From the NCBI RefSeq assembly GCF_040047665.1, contig NZ_CP157355.1, forward strand, positions 1,798,001 through 1,862,000: DNA of 64,000 nucleotides, read 5' to 3'. The DNA is from Chitinibacter sp. FCG-7. GTDB lineage: Bacteria > Pseudomonadota > Gammaproteobacteria > Burkholderiales > Chitinibacteraceae. Shown piece by piece: positions 1 through 8,378 of the stretch (position 1 is the stretch's first letter; every line of letters begins with the position of its first letter). The notes beneath the pieces are model-generated. The model had not been told where the DNA came from. It did no database searches and saw nothing but the letters and a program-made list of their open reading frames with translations. A program made the translations under genes and the position numbers.

Positions 1-805
<805 letters not shown>

Positions 806-964
806 TATAACCTGAGACGCGTTATGCGATGAAGGTGCAATCGACCCGATTGCGAATTGTTGAATAAAGAGATGAACCGGAAGCATGCGAATGCGACTGA
901 TGAAAGATTACTTCTTCTATTGATTTCGAGTAGTTGTTTGAAAAAACAGCGACTCACCCAGTTT

Positions 965-1081
965 TGTCTGGTGACCATAGCGAGGTGGTCCCACTCCTTC
1001 CCATCCCGAACAGGACAGTGAAACGCCTCAGCGCCGATGATAGTGCGGATTGCCCGTGTGAAAGTAGGTCATTGCCAGACT
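965..1081 (+). rRNA. rrf: 5S ribosomal RNA (first rrn operon)
   Basis: The conserved 5S core is present (GCGAGGTGGTCCCACTCC, CGAACAGGACAGTGAAACG, GATGATAGTG), and the ends TGTCTGG and CCAGACT pair to form helix I. It lies about 160 nt after the 23S end and is identical to the copy at 17244-17360. The exact ends may be off by one or two bases. Confidence 0.95.
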
Positions 1082-1098
1082 ACCCTAAGAAAGCCAGA

Positions 1099-1126
1099 AG
1101 CCCAGTTCGAAAGAGCTGGGCTTTTT
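1099..1126 (+). terminator. rho-independent terminator of first rrn operon
   Basis: The hairpin AGCCCAGTTC-GAAA-GAGCTGGGCT has a 10-bp stem with one G-U pair and a GNRA loop, followed by TTTT. It lies 18 nt after 5S. The same hairpin follows the second 5S. Confidence 0.93.
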
Positions 1127-1168
1127 GCTGTCCGCGAAATGTGCAAGTGCAATGGCTGGTGTGGGCGA

Positions 1169-1214
1169 GTATGTGGCTGCAGGATAGGTTGGCTCTGATC
1201 TGCAGGTATATACC
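1169..1214. repeat. degenerate GGTATA-type palindromic repeat after rrn
   Basis: GTATGTGGCTGCA...TGCAGGTATATACC resembles the element at 17436-17484, which has the same position relative to its rrn terminator. The arms pair only partly here. It is probably a decayed member of the dispersed palindromic family. Confidence 0.35.
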
Positions 1215-1352
1215 TACCAGTTCACCGGCTAGTGTGAATTTGTTTCTGGGTTTGTGCGGTGCAGCATGTTATGCTGGTTTATCAACTGATCGCCGCCGCG
1301 ATTTTAGTTTGAATTTTTGAAATGTACTGCAGTCATTCATCAGGAGACCAGC

Positions 1353-1772
1353 ATGTCGTTTTATTTTGAAGATCTGAAAGTTGACCAAACCGCGGAATAT
1401 CGCAAAACCCTCACTGAAACCGATGTCGTTCTGTTTGCCGGTTTGACTGGCGATAATAACCCGATGCATATTGATGCCGAATTTGCGCAGCAAACCCGTT
1501 TTGGTGAGCGCATTGTGCACGGGATGCTGACCGCCAGTTTTTTATCGACGGTGATCGGCATGCATTTGCCCGGCCCTGGCTGTATTTATATGGCGCAAAA
1601 TATCCGCTTTGTGCATCCGGTGCATATTGGCGATACCGTGAGCGCGCGAGCGCGGATTGTCGAGCTGTTTGCCGACAAGCAACGCGTCAAGTTGGTGACC
1701 GAATGCTGGGTGCGTGATGTACTGGTTTTGTCGGGTGATGCGGTGGTTTGGGTACCTAAACGGCCTCTATAA
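1353..1772 (+). CDS. phaJ: (R)-specific enoyl-CoA hydratase, MaoC/hot-dog fold
   Basis: A 139-residue single-domain MaoC-like dehydratase. Residues 34-39 form the hydratase-2 signature D-x-N-P-x-H (DNNPMH), with catalytic Asp34 and His39, followed by the usual F-x-x-x-I-V-H-G-M segment. The family hydrates trans-2-enoyl-CoA to (R)-3-hydroxyacyl-CoA and can link beta-oxidation to polyhydroxyalkanoate synthesis; no PHA synthase is in this window, so the symbol is provisional. I chose the ATG at 1353 because CAGGAGA lies just upstream. An upstream ATG at 1317 would add 12 non-conserved residues. The gene is transcribed toward the converging hydratase/phosphotransacetylase gene, with a shared terminator between them. 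Confidence 0.85.
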   Translation: MSFYFEDLKVDQTAEYRKTLTETDVVLFAGLTGDNNPMHIDAEFAQQTRFGERIVHGMLTASFLSTVIGMHLPGPGCIYMAQNIRFVHPVHIGDTVSARARIVELFADKQRVKLVTECWVRDVLVLSGDAVVWVPKRPL

Positions 1773-1825
1773 ATGCCACCCTGCATAAACACTGGTTGAT
1801 GCCACTCACTGATCTGCGTAAATGA

Positions 1826-1853
1826 AAAGCCTCGCTATTGCGAGGCTTTGTTT
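1826..1853. terminator. bidirectional terminator between convergent genes
   Basis: AAAGCCTCGC-TATT-GCGAGGCTTT is a 10-bp perfect stem followed by TGTTTATT on the plus strand and preceded by an A-rich tract, so it can work in both directions between the hydratase gene and the gene converging on it. Confidence 0.85.
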
Positions 1854-1872
1854 ATTGATTTTCAAGCAATAA

Positions 1873-3213
1873 TCAGCGCATGGCGTGCGCAACCAGCACC
1901 ATGACTGCAGCCGAGGCGAGACGGGTTTTGACGTCGTCGGCACGGCTGGTCAGCACAATCGGCACGCGTGCGCCGAGCACAATCCCGGCCGAATCGGCGG
2001 CGGCAAAGTAGCTCATTTGTTTGGCCAGCATATTGCCCGATTCGATATCGGGAACGACCAGAATATCGGCTTGCCCAGCCACGGGCGAGTTGATCTTTTT
2101 GGTTTTGGCGGCGGCCATCGAGATCGCATTATCAAAGGCCAGCGGGCCATCCAGAATCGCACCGTGGATTTGCCCACGATCGGCCATTTTGCATAACAGT
2201 GCGGCGTCCATCGTCGACGGCATTTTGTCGGTGACGGTTTCCACTGCGGATAAAAGCGCCACTTTCGGGCAGGCAATGCCCAGAATATGTGCCAGATCGA
2301 TGGCGTTCTGTGTGATGTCCGCTTTCGCAGCCAGCCCAGGCGCGATATTGATGGCCGCATCGGTGACTAACAGCGCACGCTCGTAGGCGGGCACGTCCAT
2401 TACAAATACATGGCTGATACGCCGCGCCGTGCGCAGGCCAGTGGCCGAGCACATTACTTCGGACATCATTTCATCGGTGTGCAGACTGCCTTTCATTAGC
2501 GCTTGCGCCTCGCCAGTGCGGCAGAGTTCAACCGCTTTTTGCGCCGAATTATGGCTGTGTTCAGCGCCGACGATGCGAATGCCAAGCAGCGAAATGCCCT
2601 CGGCGGCAGCGACTGCGCGGATTTTGGCTTCGGGGCCCACCAGAATTGGAATAATCAGCTTTTCTTGCGCTGCCAGCATGGCGCTCAGTAGTGAGTCTCG
2701 ATCACAAGGGTGCACCACGGCCGTCGGGATCGCGGGCAGCAGATCGGTCTTGGCGCGCAAATTGGCAAAAACATGGTGCGCGCGTAGCGTAAATTGCGGC
2801 GCTTCGGCGTATTCGCTGCGCTGGCTTGTCGTGGGGGCAAGCACATGAATCGGTCCGCTGCACAATTGTTCCCCATGCTGGTTTTCGCAGTGGGCATCCA
2901 GAATCACCAGCTTACGTGCTTCGTCCTTGCTGCTCACGGTGAGCGTGAGCGATAGGATATCGTCTTCACTAATCCAGCCATGGGCTTGCAGCTGGTGATC
3001 TTCAATCAAGGAGCCGGGGCCAGGAAAGGAGTTGATGGCGGTGGCGGTGAGAAATAAAAATATACCTATGGCAGGTACGCTCACCAAACCCTCGCTGTCT
3101 CTCTTTCCTGCCATCATACCCAGCATGTCAATATCGCTACGGCGTACCAGATGTTGGCGGTGGTATTGCTGGCCAATCTGCAGATCGGCAAAAAGCAGGT
3201 TTTCGACGCTCAT
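1873..3213 (-). CDS. bifunctional-type enoyl-CoA hydratase/phosphate acyltransferase with degenerate hydratase half
   Basis: A 446-residue protein. Residues from about 145 to the end match the phosphate acetyl/butyryltransferase family (segments KGSLHTDEMM, GLRTARRISHVF, GPLAFDNAIS, GQADILVVPDIESGNM). The first ~140 residues are a MaoC-like hot-dog domain, as in the known bifunctional proteins. However, where the hydratase motif D-x-N-P-x-H should be, this protein reads MMAGKRDSEG, so the catalytic Asp and His are missing. I infer an acyl-CoA/acyl-phosphate transferase with a non-catalytic N-terminal domain. The intact stand-alone hydratase converges on it. I chose the start at 3213 (AAGGAT ribosome site); a longer frame starts at 3252. 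Confidence 0.8.
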   Translation of the reverse strand: MSVENLLFADLQIGQQYHRQHLVRRSDIDMLGMMAGKRDSEGLVSVPAIGIFLFLTATAINSFPGPGSLIEDHQLQAHGWISEDDILSLTLTVSSKDEARKLVILDAHCENQHGEQLCSGPIHVLAPTTSQRSEYAEAPQFTLRAHHVFANLRAKTDLLPAIPTAVVHPCDRDSLLSAMLAAQEKLIIPILVGPEAKIRAVAAAEGISLLGIRIVGAEHSHNSAQKAVELCRTGEAQALMKGSLHTDEMMSEVMCSATGLRTARRISHVFVMDVPAYERALLVTDAAINIAPGLAAKADITQNAIDLAHILGIACPKVALLSAVETVTDKMPSTMDAALLCKMADRGQIHGAILDGPLAFDNAISMAAAKTKKINSPVAGQADILVVPDIESGNMLAKQMSYFAAADSAGIVLGARVPIVLTSRADDVKTRLASAAVMVLVAHAMR

Positions 3214-3334
3214 GATGAAGTTATCCTTACTGGCTTTGCACGTAGGGCACACTGAGCAATAGCGAATTACATCGTGAATCCGCTCAATCCGCTGAAAGGC
3301 GCATTTGCTGCGCTCAGCGTACCCCGCCGAATTT

Positions 3335-4102
3335 TTAAGCGATGATATTCATGCCGCCGTCGACATAAAAGGTCGAGCCAGTTAGGCGCTTGGCGCCGTC
3401 CGAACACAGAAACGCCGCTGCTGCGCCCACGTCGTCGATATCGACCAGCTCGCGCATCGGTGCATGTTGCGAGGCCTGGGAGAGCAGGGCGTTAAATTCC
3501 GGGATGCCGCTGGCGGCGCGGGTCATAATCGGGCCGGGCGATACGGCGTGAACGCGGATTTTTTTGCTACCCAATTCATTGGCCAGGTAGCGTACGCTGG
3601 CTTCCAGCGCGGCTTTCACCGGGCCCATGACGCCGTAGTTCTGCACCACTTTTTCCGCGCCCAGATAGCTCATCGTCAGCAGCGTGCCGCCCTGATTCAT
3701 CAAGGGTTCGGCCAGCTTGGCCATGCGAATGAACGAATGACAAGAGACATCCATCGCTAGCGCAAAACCGGCGGCCGAGCTATCGACCACGCGGCCATGC
3801 AAATCGTCTTTCAGCGCAAAGGCAATCGAATGTACGCCAATATCAAGGCGCCCCCAGCTTTGCTGGATTTGCGCAAAGACCGCTTCCAGATCGCCTTCTT
3901 CCTGCACATTGCATTTGAGCACAATGGCCGGCTCCAGCTCTTCGAGCAGCGGGGCGATAAAATCTTTGGTGCGCTCGGTCTGGTAGGTGATCGCCAGCTG
4001 AACGCCTTGTTCTTTAAGCGCTTTGGCAACGCCATAAGCAATCGAATTGGCATTGGCCATGCCGACGATCAGCGCGTATTTTCCTGCTAAAGCTTGGGTC
4101 AT
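3335..4102 (-). CDS. fabI: enoyl-[acyl-carrier-protein] reductase (NADH)
   Basis: A 255-residue short-chain dehydrogenase-fold enzyme that catalyses the last reduction in each fatty-acid elongation cycle. The catalytic residues have exactly the Escherichia coli FabI numbering: Tyr146, Tyr156 and Lys163 in YGVMGPVK. The N-terminal cofactor loop reads GMANANSIAYG, and the C-terminus has the family's TGSTFYVDGGM. The start at 4102 is the first Met before the Rossmann strand; the frame stays open upstream to 4168 but without conserved sequence. It is transcribed in the same direction as the acyltransferase gene downstream of it, about 120 nt away. Confidence 0.96.
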   Translation of the reverse strand: MTQALAGKYALIVGMANANSIAYGVAKALKEQGVQLAITYQTERTKDFIAPLLEELEPAIVLKCNVQEEGDLEAVFAQIQQSWGRLDIGVHSIAFALKDDLHGRVVDSSAAGFALAMDVSCHSFIRMAKLAEPLMNQGGTLLTMSYLGAEKVVQNYGVMGPVKAALEASVRYLANELGSKKIRVHAVSPGPIMTRAASGIPEFNALLSQASQHAPMRELVDIDDVGAAAAFLCSDGAKRLTGSTFYVDGGMNIIA

Positions 4103-4478
4103 TGTGCTTGCCTCGTAATGATGATGAATCCGGGAAGCATCGCAGGCGGGTCGACGCGGGCTGTGCATTCAATGCACTGGCTGCGATGCGAAGTCTGTTT
4201 AGATGCTAGTCTTTCGCCATTTTTTGTGCAATGCAATATATTGACTTGTTTGACCAAATGCAGGAAAAAGCTGAATAAAATCAAGGTGGTAATGGTGGGT
4301 TGATCTTGTGGCATGCTCCTGATGACCGTAAAGCAAAAGGTCTCAGTCAGTGTGCATGGGGTATAGCTACAAAACCATTAATGGGATTACCTTATGGCGA
4401 TATACCCTTGTCGGTATCTGGGCAGTTACAGCGCGTGCATTACGTCCGAGATTTAGGCTTGCCAGTTGGCGTGTGGCG
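4103..4478. other. 376-nt divergent intergenic region (fabI / ferritin-like gene)
   Basis: It must contain the promoters of both divergent genes, but I could not place a convincing -35/-10 pair. It contains one copy of the dispersed palindromic repeat at 4358-4407. I see no gene in it. Confidence 0.6.
4358..4407. repeat. dispersed palindromic repeat, copy 1
   Basis: It opens with GGGGTATAGC and closes with GGCGATATACCC. The outer arms GGGTATA/TATACCC are perfectly complementary over 7 bp, and the internal segment GGATTACCTTATGGCGATA resembles the ATTGGTCTATAG core of other copies. Confidence 0.6.
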
Positions 4479-5300
4479 ATGAATACTTCGCCCACGTCCA
4501 TGTTGAGAAATACCGTGTTTGCTGCCGCTTTTGCCGCCCTGATGGCGGAAAACCCCGCCGAGAAAATGGCCCTGCTGGCCCAGATCGACCTCGCCCAATC
4601 TGATGCCGTAGCCGATGCGCCGGCTGTGATGCCGGTCATCACGCCCGGTAGGCCAGCCAAACCGGCGCTGGTACCGCCTGCCAGCCTGCCGCGCCGCCGC
4701 AATCTGGCGCAGGCCGAAAACCGCGCCGCCTTGCTGCACGCCTTTGCGCATATCGAATTTAACGCGATCAATCTGGCGCTCGATGCCATTTACCGCTTTC
4801 GCGACATGCCTGTGCAGTATTATGCCGACTGGCTGCAAATCGCCAGAGAAGAAGCGTATCACTTCAGTTTGCTGCGCGAGCATTTGAATAGCCTGGGATT
4901 TGACTATGGCGATTTCGACGCGCACAACAGCTTATGGGAAATGGCCGTGCGCACCGATGCCGACGTGATGGCCCGCATGGCCTTGGTGCCACGGATACTG
5001 GAAGCGCGCGGGCTTGATGCCGTACCGCCAATCCGCGAAAAGCTCGCCGTAGTCAAAGACACCCGCGCCTGCGAGATTCTGGACATTATCCTGCGCGACG
5101 AAATCGGCCATGTCCGCATCGGCAATCACTGGTATTACTGGTGTTGCGAACAACGCGGCTGCGAGCCGATCGCCACTTTTGTCGCGCTCCTGCGCGACTA
5201 CGACGCGCCAGTCTTTCGCGGCACGCTCAACCACCTCGCCCGGCTGGAAGCGGGTTTCACCACAGAAGAAATGGCGCTGATTGAATCGTTGAAAGCGTAA
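4479..5300 (+). CDS. DUF455 ferritin-like protein
   Basis: A 273-residue helical protein of the DUF455 ferritin-like family. The expected metal-ligand pattern is visible: HAFAHIEFNAINLALDA, then IAREEAYHFSLLREH, then RDEIGHVRIGNHWYYW, giving alternating Glu and Glu/His ligands for a di-iron or dimanganese site. The family's reaction is not established; some members sit near tRNA-modifying or oxidative-stress genes. The start is uncertain: ATG 4479 and ATG 4500 are both possible and neither has a clear ribosome site. The frame stays open upstream through the palindromic repeat, but that part looks non-coding. Confidence 0.8.
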   Translation: MNTSPTSMLRNTVFAAAFAALMAENPAEKMALLAQIDLAQSDAVADAPAVMPVITPGRPAKPALVPPASLPRRRNLAQAENRAALLHAFAHIEFNAINLALDAIYRFRDMPVQYYADWLQIAREEAYHFSLLREHLNSLGFDYGDFDAHNSLWEMAVRTDADVMARMALVPRILEARGLDAVPPIREKLAVVKDTRACEILDIILRDEIGHVRIGNHWYYWCCEQRGCEPIATFVALLRDYDAPVFRGTLNHLARLEAGFTTEEMALIESLKA

Positions 5301-5344
5301 TAAAGTGATCTGCCGCCATTGTCATTATTTTTCCTCGCTACCTT

Positions 5345-5403
5345 GTATTAAACGATACCGTGCAATATGATGTAAACACTACTACCGTTTAATACATGGT
5401 AGT
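5345..5403. promoter_or_regulatory. candidate PadR operator (two inverted repeats)
   Basis: A perfect 10-bp inverted repeat, GTATTAAACG (5345-5354) and CGTTTAATAC (5386-5395), overlaps a second one, ACTACC (5381-5386) and GGTAGT (5398-5403). It lies about 80 nt before the PadR gene. PadR regulators commonly repress their own operons at dyad sites, so autoregulation is a reasonable inference. Confidence 0.5.
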
Positions 5404-5480
5404 GGATAAGGAGTCATATGCATCGCCATTGGCCACACCCTGCAGGAGCGTGGTGCTGATTTCACACAAAGGGAGGCGGG

Positions 5481-5795
5481 ATGAAAACCCAGCTAAAAAA
5501 AGGCGTGCTGGAAATGTGTGTGTTGGCGGTGCTCGCGCGCGGCGATAGCTATGCGTATGAGATCGTTAGCACCTTATCGAACACGATGGACATGAGCGAA
5601 GGCACGATTTACCCACTGATGCGCCGCCTAGAAGCTGAGCAATGGGTAAGCACTTATCCCAGCCAATCGAGCAGCGGGCCAGCGCGCAAATATTATCAAC
5701 TGACCGAATTAGGTCGGTTTGCGCTGCAACAAATGCAAGGGGAATGGCAGGAGTTTATCGCCGATGTTGAACAAGTCATGGGGCAGGGAAAATGA
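5481..5795 (+). CDS. PadR family transcriptional regulator
   Basis: A 104-residue winged-helix protein with the PadR N-terminal fold: KKGVLEMCVLAVLARGDSY, YEIVSTLS, then MSEGTIYPLMRRLEAEQWV as recognition helix, and the wing at SGPARKYYQLTELG. A strong ribosome site (GGGAGGCGGG) sits before the ATG. The stop overlaps the start of the next gene by 4 nt (ATGA), so the two are translationally coupled. This pair is a common cassette: the PadR protein represses itself and a HAAS-domain membrane protein, usually in response to envelope or small-molecule stress. The inducer cannot be told from sequence. Confidence 0.92.
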   Translation: MKTQLKKGVLEMCVLAVLARGDSYAYEIVSTLSNTMDMSEGTIYPLMRRLEAEQWVSTYPSQSSSGPARKYYQLTELGRFALQQMQGEWQEFIADVEQVMGQGK

Positions 5796-6784
5796 ATCAA
5801 CAAGAATTTATTGCACAACTTGAACGCGCATTGCGCCTATTACCTGCCGCCGAAGTGCGGGATATTGTGGCTGATTATCAGGGCTACTTTGCCGAAGCAA
5901 TTGCAAACGGGCGCAGCGAGGCTGAGTTTTGCGCTGCATTGGGTTCACCATTGACATTGGCGGAAGAAATTTTGGCGCAAAGTGCGGTGCCAGCTTTGAC
6001 CGAAGAATCGTTTCAAGGTTTTGAAACTGATGAGAAATCAGGCTTAAGCTGGATTTTGCATTCTTGGCGAGTATTTAAACTGGCGCCTGTACTATTTATG
6101 GGTTTAGGAGTAATTGCAGGTGGATTCCAGCTACTGATTGGAAAAACGACCTATTCTGCGATACTTTCACCTTTTGTTGGCCAGATTATTGCTGCCTTGA
6201 TTTATGCTACGGCTTGGCGTTTTGAAACAAAGCGCAAGATTGACTTTGGCGCAGACGATCAGCAATTTAGCAGGGTAGTGCTTCGCTTTTTGGGTTTGGC
6301 AACGTTATTGGCGGTGTCTGGCTTTTTGCATGATGCAATCAGCGATCTGATTGCGGGTCGGCCAATTGCTATGACCTTGGTTGAGGTGCCAAATGCTGCC
6401 GAGGCATGGTTTGGCATTATTTGGATGGGCACCGTAGGTACTTTACTTTGGTTTACTTCAGTGCTGATTGTGCTTCAGAATCAGTCGATTTGGCGTGCAA
6501 TCCAGCTTAGCGTTAAGGCTGTGTTGCGCTACTGGCGTCAAATACTAGCCATTTTTTTCTGGTTATTTTTGATTGTGATTGCCTTAGTGGTGTTGGGTTG
6601 GATGTTTATAAAAATGGCTGAAGCCATTACAAACGTTAAGTTGCCAGCTGAAATTTGGGAGGCAGAATTCTATCGAGTGACGCTGGTGAGTTGGGGGACT
6701 GCGATTTTATTTTTACTGCCTTATAGCGCTTGGGCTGCCATCTTCCGCGATGGCTCGATGAGAACTGAAGTCCGCCAGTCTTAA
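5792..6784 (+). CDS. HAAS-domain (DUF1700-like) integral membrane protein
   Basis: A 330-residue protein. Residues 1-65 are the HAAS helical domain typical of proteins encoded beside PadR regulators (LERALRLLPAAEVRDIV..., FCAALGSPLTLAEEIL). About six hydrophobic segments follow, roughly from residue 92 to 320, ending in a short cytoplasmic tail. It is translationally coupled to the PadR gene and followed by a strong terminator, so the two form a complete operon. Its substrate or partner is unknown. Codon use is more AT-rich than its neighbours, which may point to transfer of the cassette. Confidence 0.8.
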   Translation: MNQQEFIAQLERALRLLPAAEVRDIVADYQGYFAEAIANGRSEAEFCAALGSPLTLAEEILAQSAVPALTEESFQGFETDEKSGLSWILHSWRVFKLAPVLFMGLGVIAGGFQLLIGKTTYSAILSPFVGQIIAALIYATAWRFETKRKIDFGADDQQFSRVVLRFLGLATLLAVSGFLHDAISDLIAGRPIAMTLVEVPNAAEAWFGIIWMGTVGTLLWFTSVLIVLQNQSIWRAIQLSVKAVLRYWRQILAIFFWLFLIVIALVVLGWMFIKMAEAITNVKLPAEIWEAEFYRVTLVSWGTAILFLLPYSAWAAIFRDGSMRTEVRQS

Positions 6785-6805
6785 AATTAAACCGCACAAA
6801 AAAAC

Positions 6806-6834
6806 AAAAACCGACCTGCGTGGTCGGTTTTTTT
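6806..6834 (+). terminator. terminator of padR operon
   Basis: AAAACCGACC-TGCGT-GGTCGG followed by TTTTTTT, 22 nt after the stop of the membrane-protein gene. Confidence 0.92.
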
Positions 6835-6849
6835 ATTGGGGCAATCTAT

Positions 6850-6903
6850 TAGGGTATTGCCATCTGGCTAAATCTCATATTGGTCTACAGCGATATACCC
6901 TAG
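6850..6903. repeat. dispersed palindromic repeat, copy 2
   Basis: Begins AGGGTATTGCC and ends GCGATATACCCTAGG, with ATTGGTCTACAG in the middle. It lies between two convergent genes, just after the padR terminator and touching the 3' end of the transglycosylase gene. Confidence 0.7.
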
Positions 6904-6907
6904 GTGT

Positions 6908-7528
6908 TTATTTCTGCGCGACTTTCTCGCCGACGCCGTCATTCCAGTCGTAATGGCCTTTCCAGGCGTTGTAAACCAGATTTGGGTATTCTGCTTTGCC
7001 CAGGCTGCCGTTGTAGCGGCCGAGGGCGCGGAAGAGGTCGCCATTTTCGATATTCAGATAGTGACGCAAGATCGAGCAGCCGTAGCGCAGATTGGTGTGC
7101 ATATCAAACAGGCTTTGCTCCGGCGTGCCTATGGCGCGCTGCCAGAACGGCATCACCTGCATCAGACCGCGCGCGCCCACCGGGCTGATCGCGTAGCGGT
7201 TAAAGCGGCTTTCGATGTGAATGAGCCCGAGAACCATTTGCGGGTCGAGCCCGGCGCGGGTAGCTTCGTAGTGGATGGCGGTGAGCAATTTGCGCCGCAC
7301 GAACTCGTCGGGAATACGCGATTTGAGACGCTCGGACATTTCATTCAGCCACGCTTCGCCTTCCGCTTTATTGGCAAACATCAGCCGTGGCTCGATGCGG
7401 TCGGCAATGCTGCGGCGCAGGCTACTGGCGACCGAGTCGGATAAATATTCTTCGCGCTGTGCGCCCGCATGTGCGGCCTGGCCTAGCAGGGCTAGCATCA
7501 GCAGCGGAGGGAGTAAAAACTTCAACAT
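6908..7528 (-). CDS. lytic transglycosylase, SLT domain
   Basis: A 206-residue exported protein. Residues 1-21 are a signal peptide (FLLPPLLMLALLGQAAHA). The SLT lysozyme-like domain covers about 85-200, with the catalytic Glu106 in HIESRFNRYAISPVGARGL followed by MQVMP, then GCSILRHYL and YNGSLGK. Such enzymes cleave peptidoglycan glycan strands to 1,6-anhydromuramyl products in the periplasm. The gene is divergent from nth. The frame stays open upstream to 7708, but the added residues run into nth and have no signal sequence, so the start at 7528 is preferred. Confidence 0.88.
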   Translation of the reverse strand: MLKFLLPPLLMLALLGQAAHAGAQREEYLSDSVASSLRRSIADRIEPRLMFANKAEGEAWLNEMSERLKSRIPDEFVRRKLLTAIHYEATRAGLDPQMVLGLIHIESRFNRYAISPVGARGLMQVMPFWQRAIGTPEQSLFDMHTNLRYGCSILRHYLNIENGDLFRALGRYNGSLGKAEYPNLVYNAWKGHYDWNDGVGEKVAQK

Positions 7529-7706
7529 ATTGAAATACTTGCCGGAGATCGAGCTGTAATTTTCGCCGCAGAACGGAGTAGGGTCAATGTTTGCGGTGAT
7601 GAATCGTCGCTTTATCCGCGCCAGCGGCGCCGCTTGGGCAGGCTGGCGCTTGATCGGGCGCTCGATTGCTGCCATATTCGCCGCTGCGCTCCCTTTGATT
7701 TGCACC

Positions 7707-8357
7707 ATGAATAAACAAACCCGCCATACCTTTTATGCCCGGCTGGCCGAGCTGGACCCGAATCCAACCACCGAGTTGAACTACACGACGCCGTTTGAAT
7801 TGCTCACGGCGGTGTTGCTGTCGGCGCAGGCGACCGATGTCGGCGTGAATAAGGCGACGAAGATTTTATTTCCGGTCGCCAATACCCCCCAGGGGATTCT
7901 GGCGCTAGGGCAGGAAGGGCTTGAGTCCTATATCAATACCATCGGTTTGTATCGCAGCAAGGCCAAGCATTTGCTCGAAACCTGCCGCATCCTGATCGAG
8001 CAACACGGCGGCGAGGTGCCGCGCGATCGCGAGAGCCTGGAGGCGCTGCCCGGCGTGGGGCGAAAAACGGCGAATGTGGTGCTCAATACCGCGTTCGGCG
8101 TGCCAACGATTGCCGTCGATACGCATATTTTCCGTCTGGGTAATCGCACTGGGCTGGCACCAGGCAAGGATGTTCGCGAAGTCGAAGATAAGCTACTGAA
8201 AGTCACGCCAAAGGAATTTATGCTCAATGCGCATCATTGGCTGATTCTGCATGGCCGCTATGTGTGCAAGGCGCGCAAACCGGAATGCTGGCGCTGTGTG
8301 GTCAACGATGTGTGTGATTACCGCAGCAAAACGCTCACGCCGCCGCCGGGGCGATAG
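7707..8357 (+). CDS. nth: endonuclease III
   Basis: A 216-residue DNA glycosylase/AP lyase of base-excision repair acting on oxidised pyrimidines. The helix-hairpin-helix LPGVGRKTANVV carries the catalytic Lys120, and Asp138 lies in AVDTHIFR. The [4Fe-4S] cluster ligands Cys187, Cys194, Cys197 and Cys203 have the standard C-x6-C-x2-C-x5-C spacing. Length and numbering match E. coli Nth. The start at 7707 is chosen over upstream in-frame ATGs because it gives the family N-terminus. It converges on the PilZ gene, with only 21 nt between stop codons. Confidence 0.96.
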   Translation: MNKQTRHTFYARLAELDPNPTTELNYTTPFELLTAVLLSAQATDVGVNKATKILFPVANTPQGILALGQEGLESYINTIGLYRSKAKHLLETCRILIEQHGGEVPRDRESLEALPGVGRKTANVVLNTAFGVPTIAVDTHIFRLGNRTGLAPGKDVREVEDKLLKVTPKEFMLNAHHWLILHGRYVCKARKPECWRCVVNDVCDYRSKTLTPPPGR

Positions 8358-8378
8358 CGAGAATCAGCGCTGGCTGCT

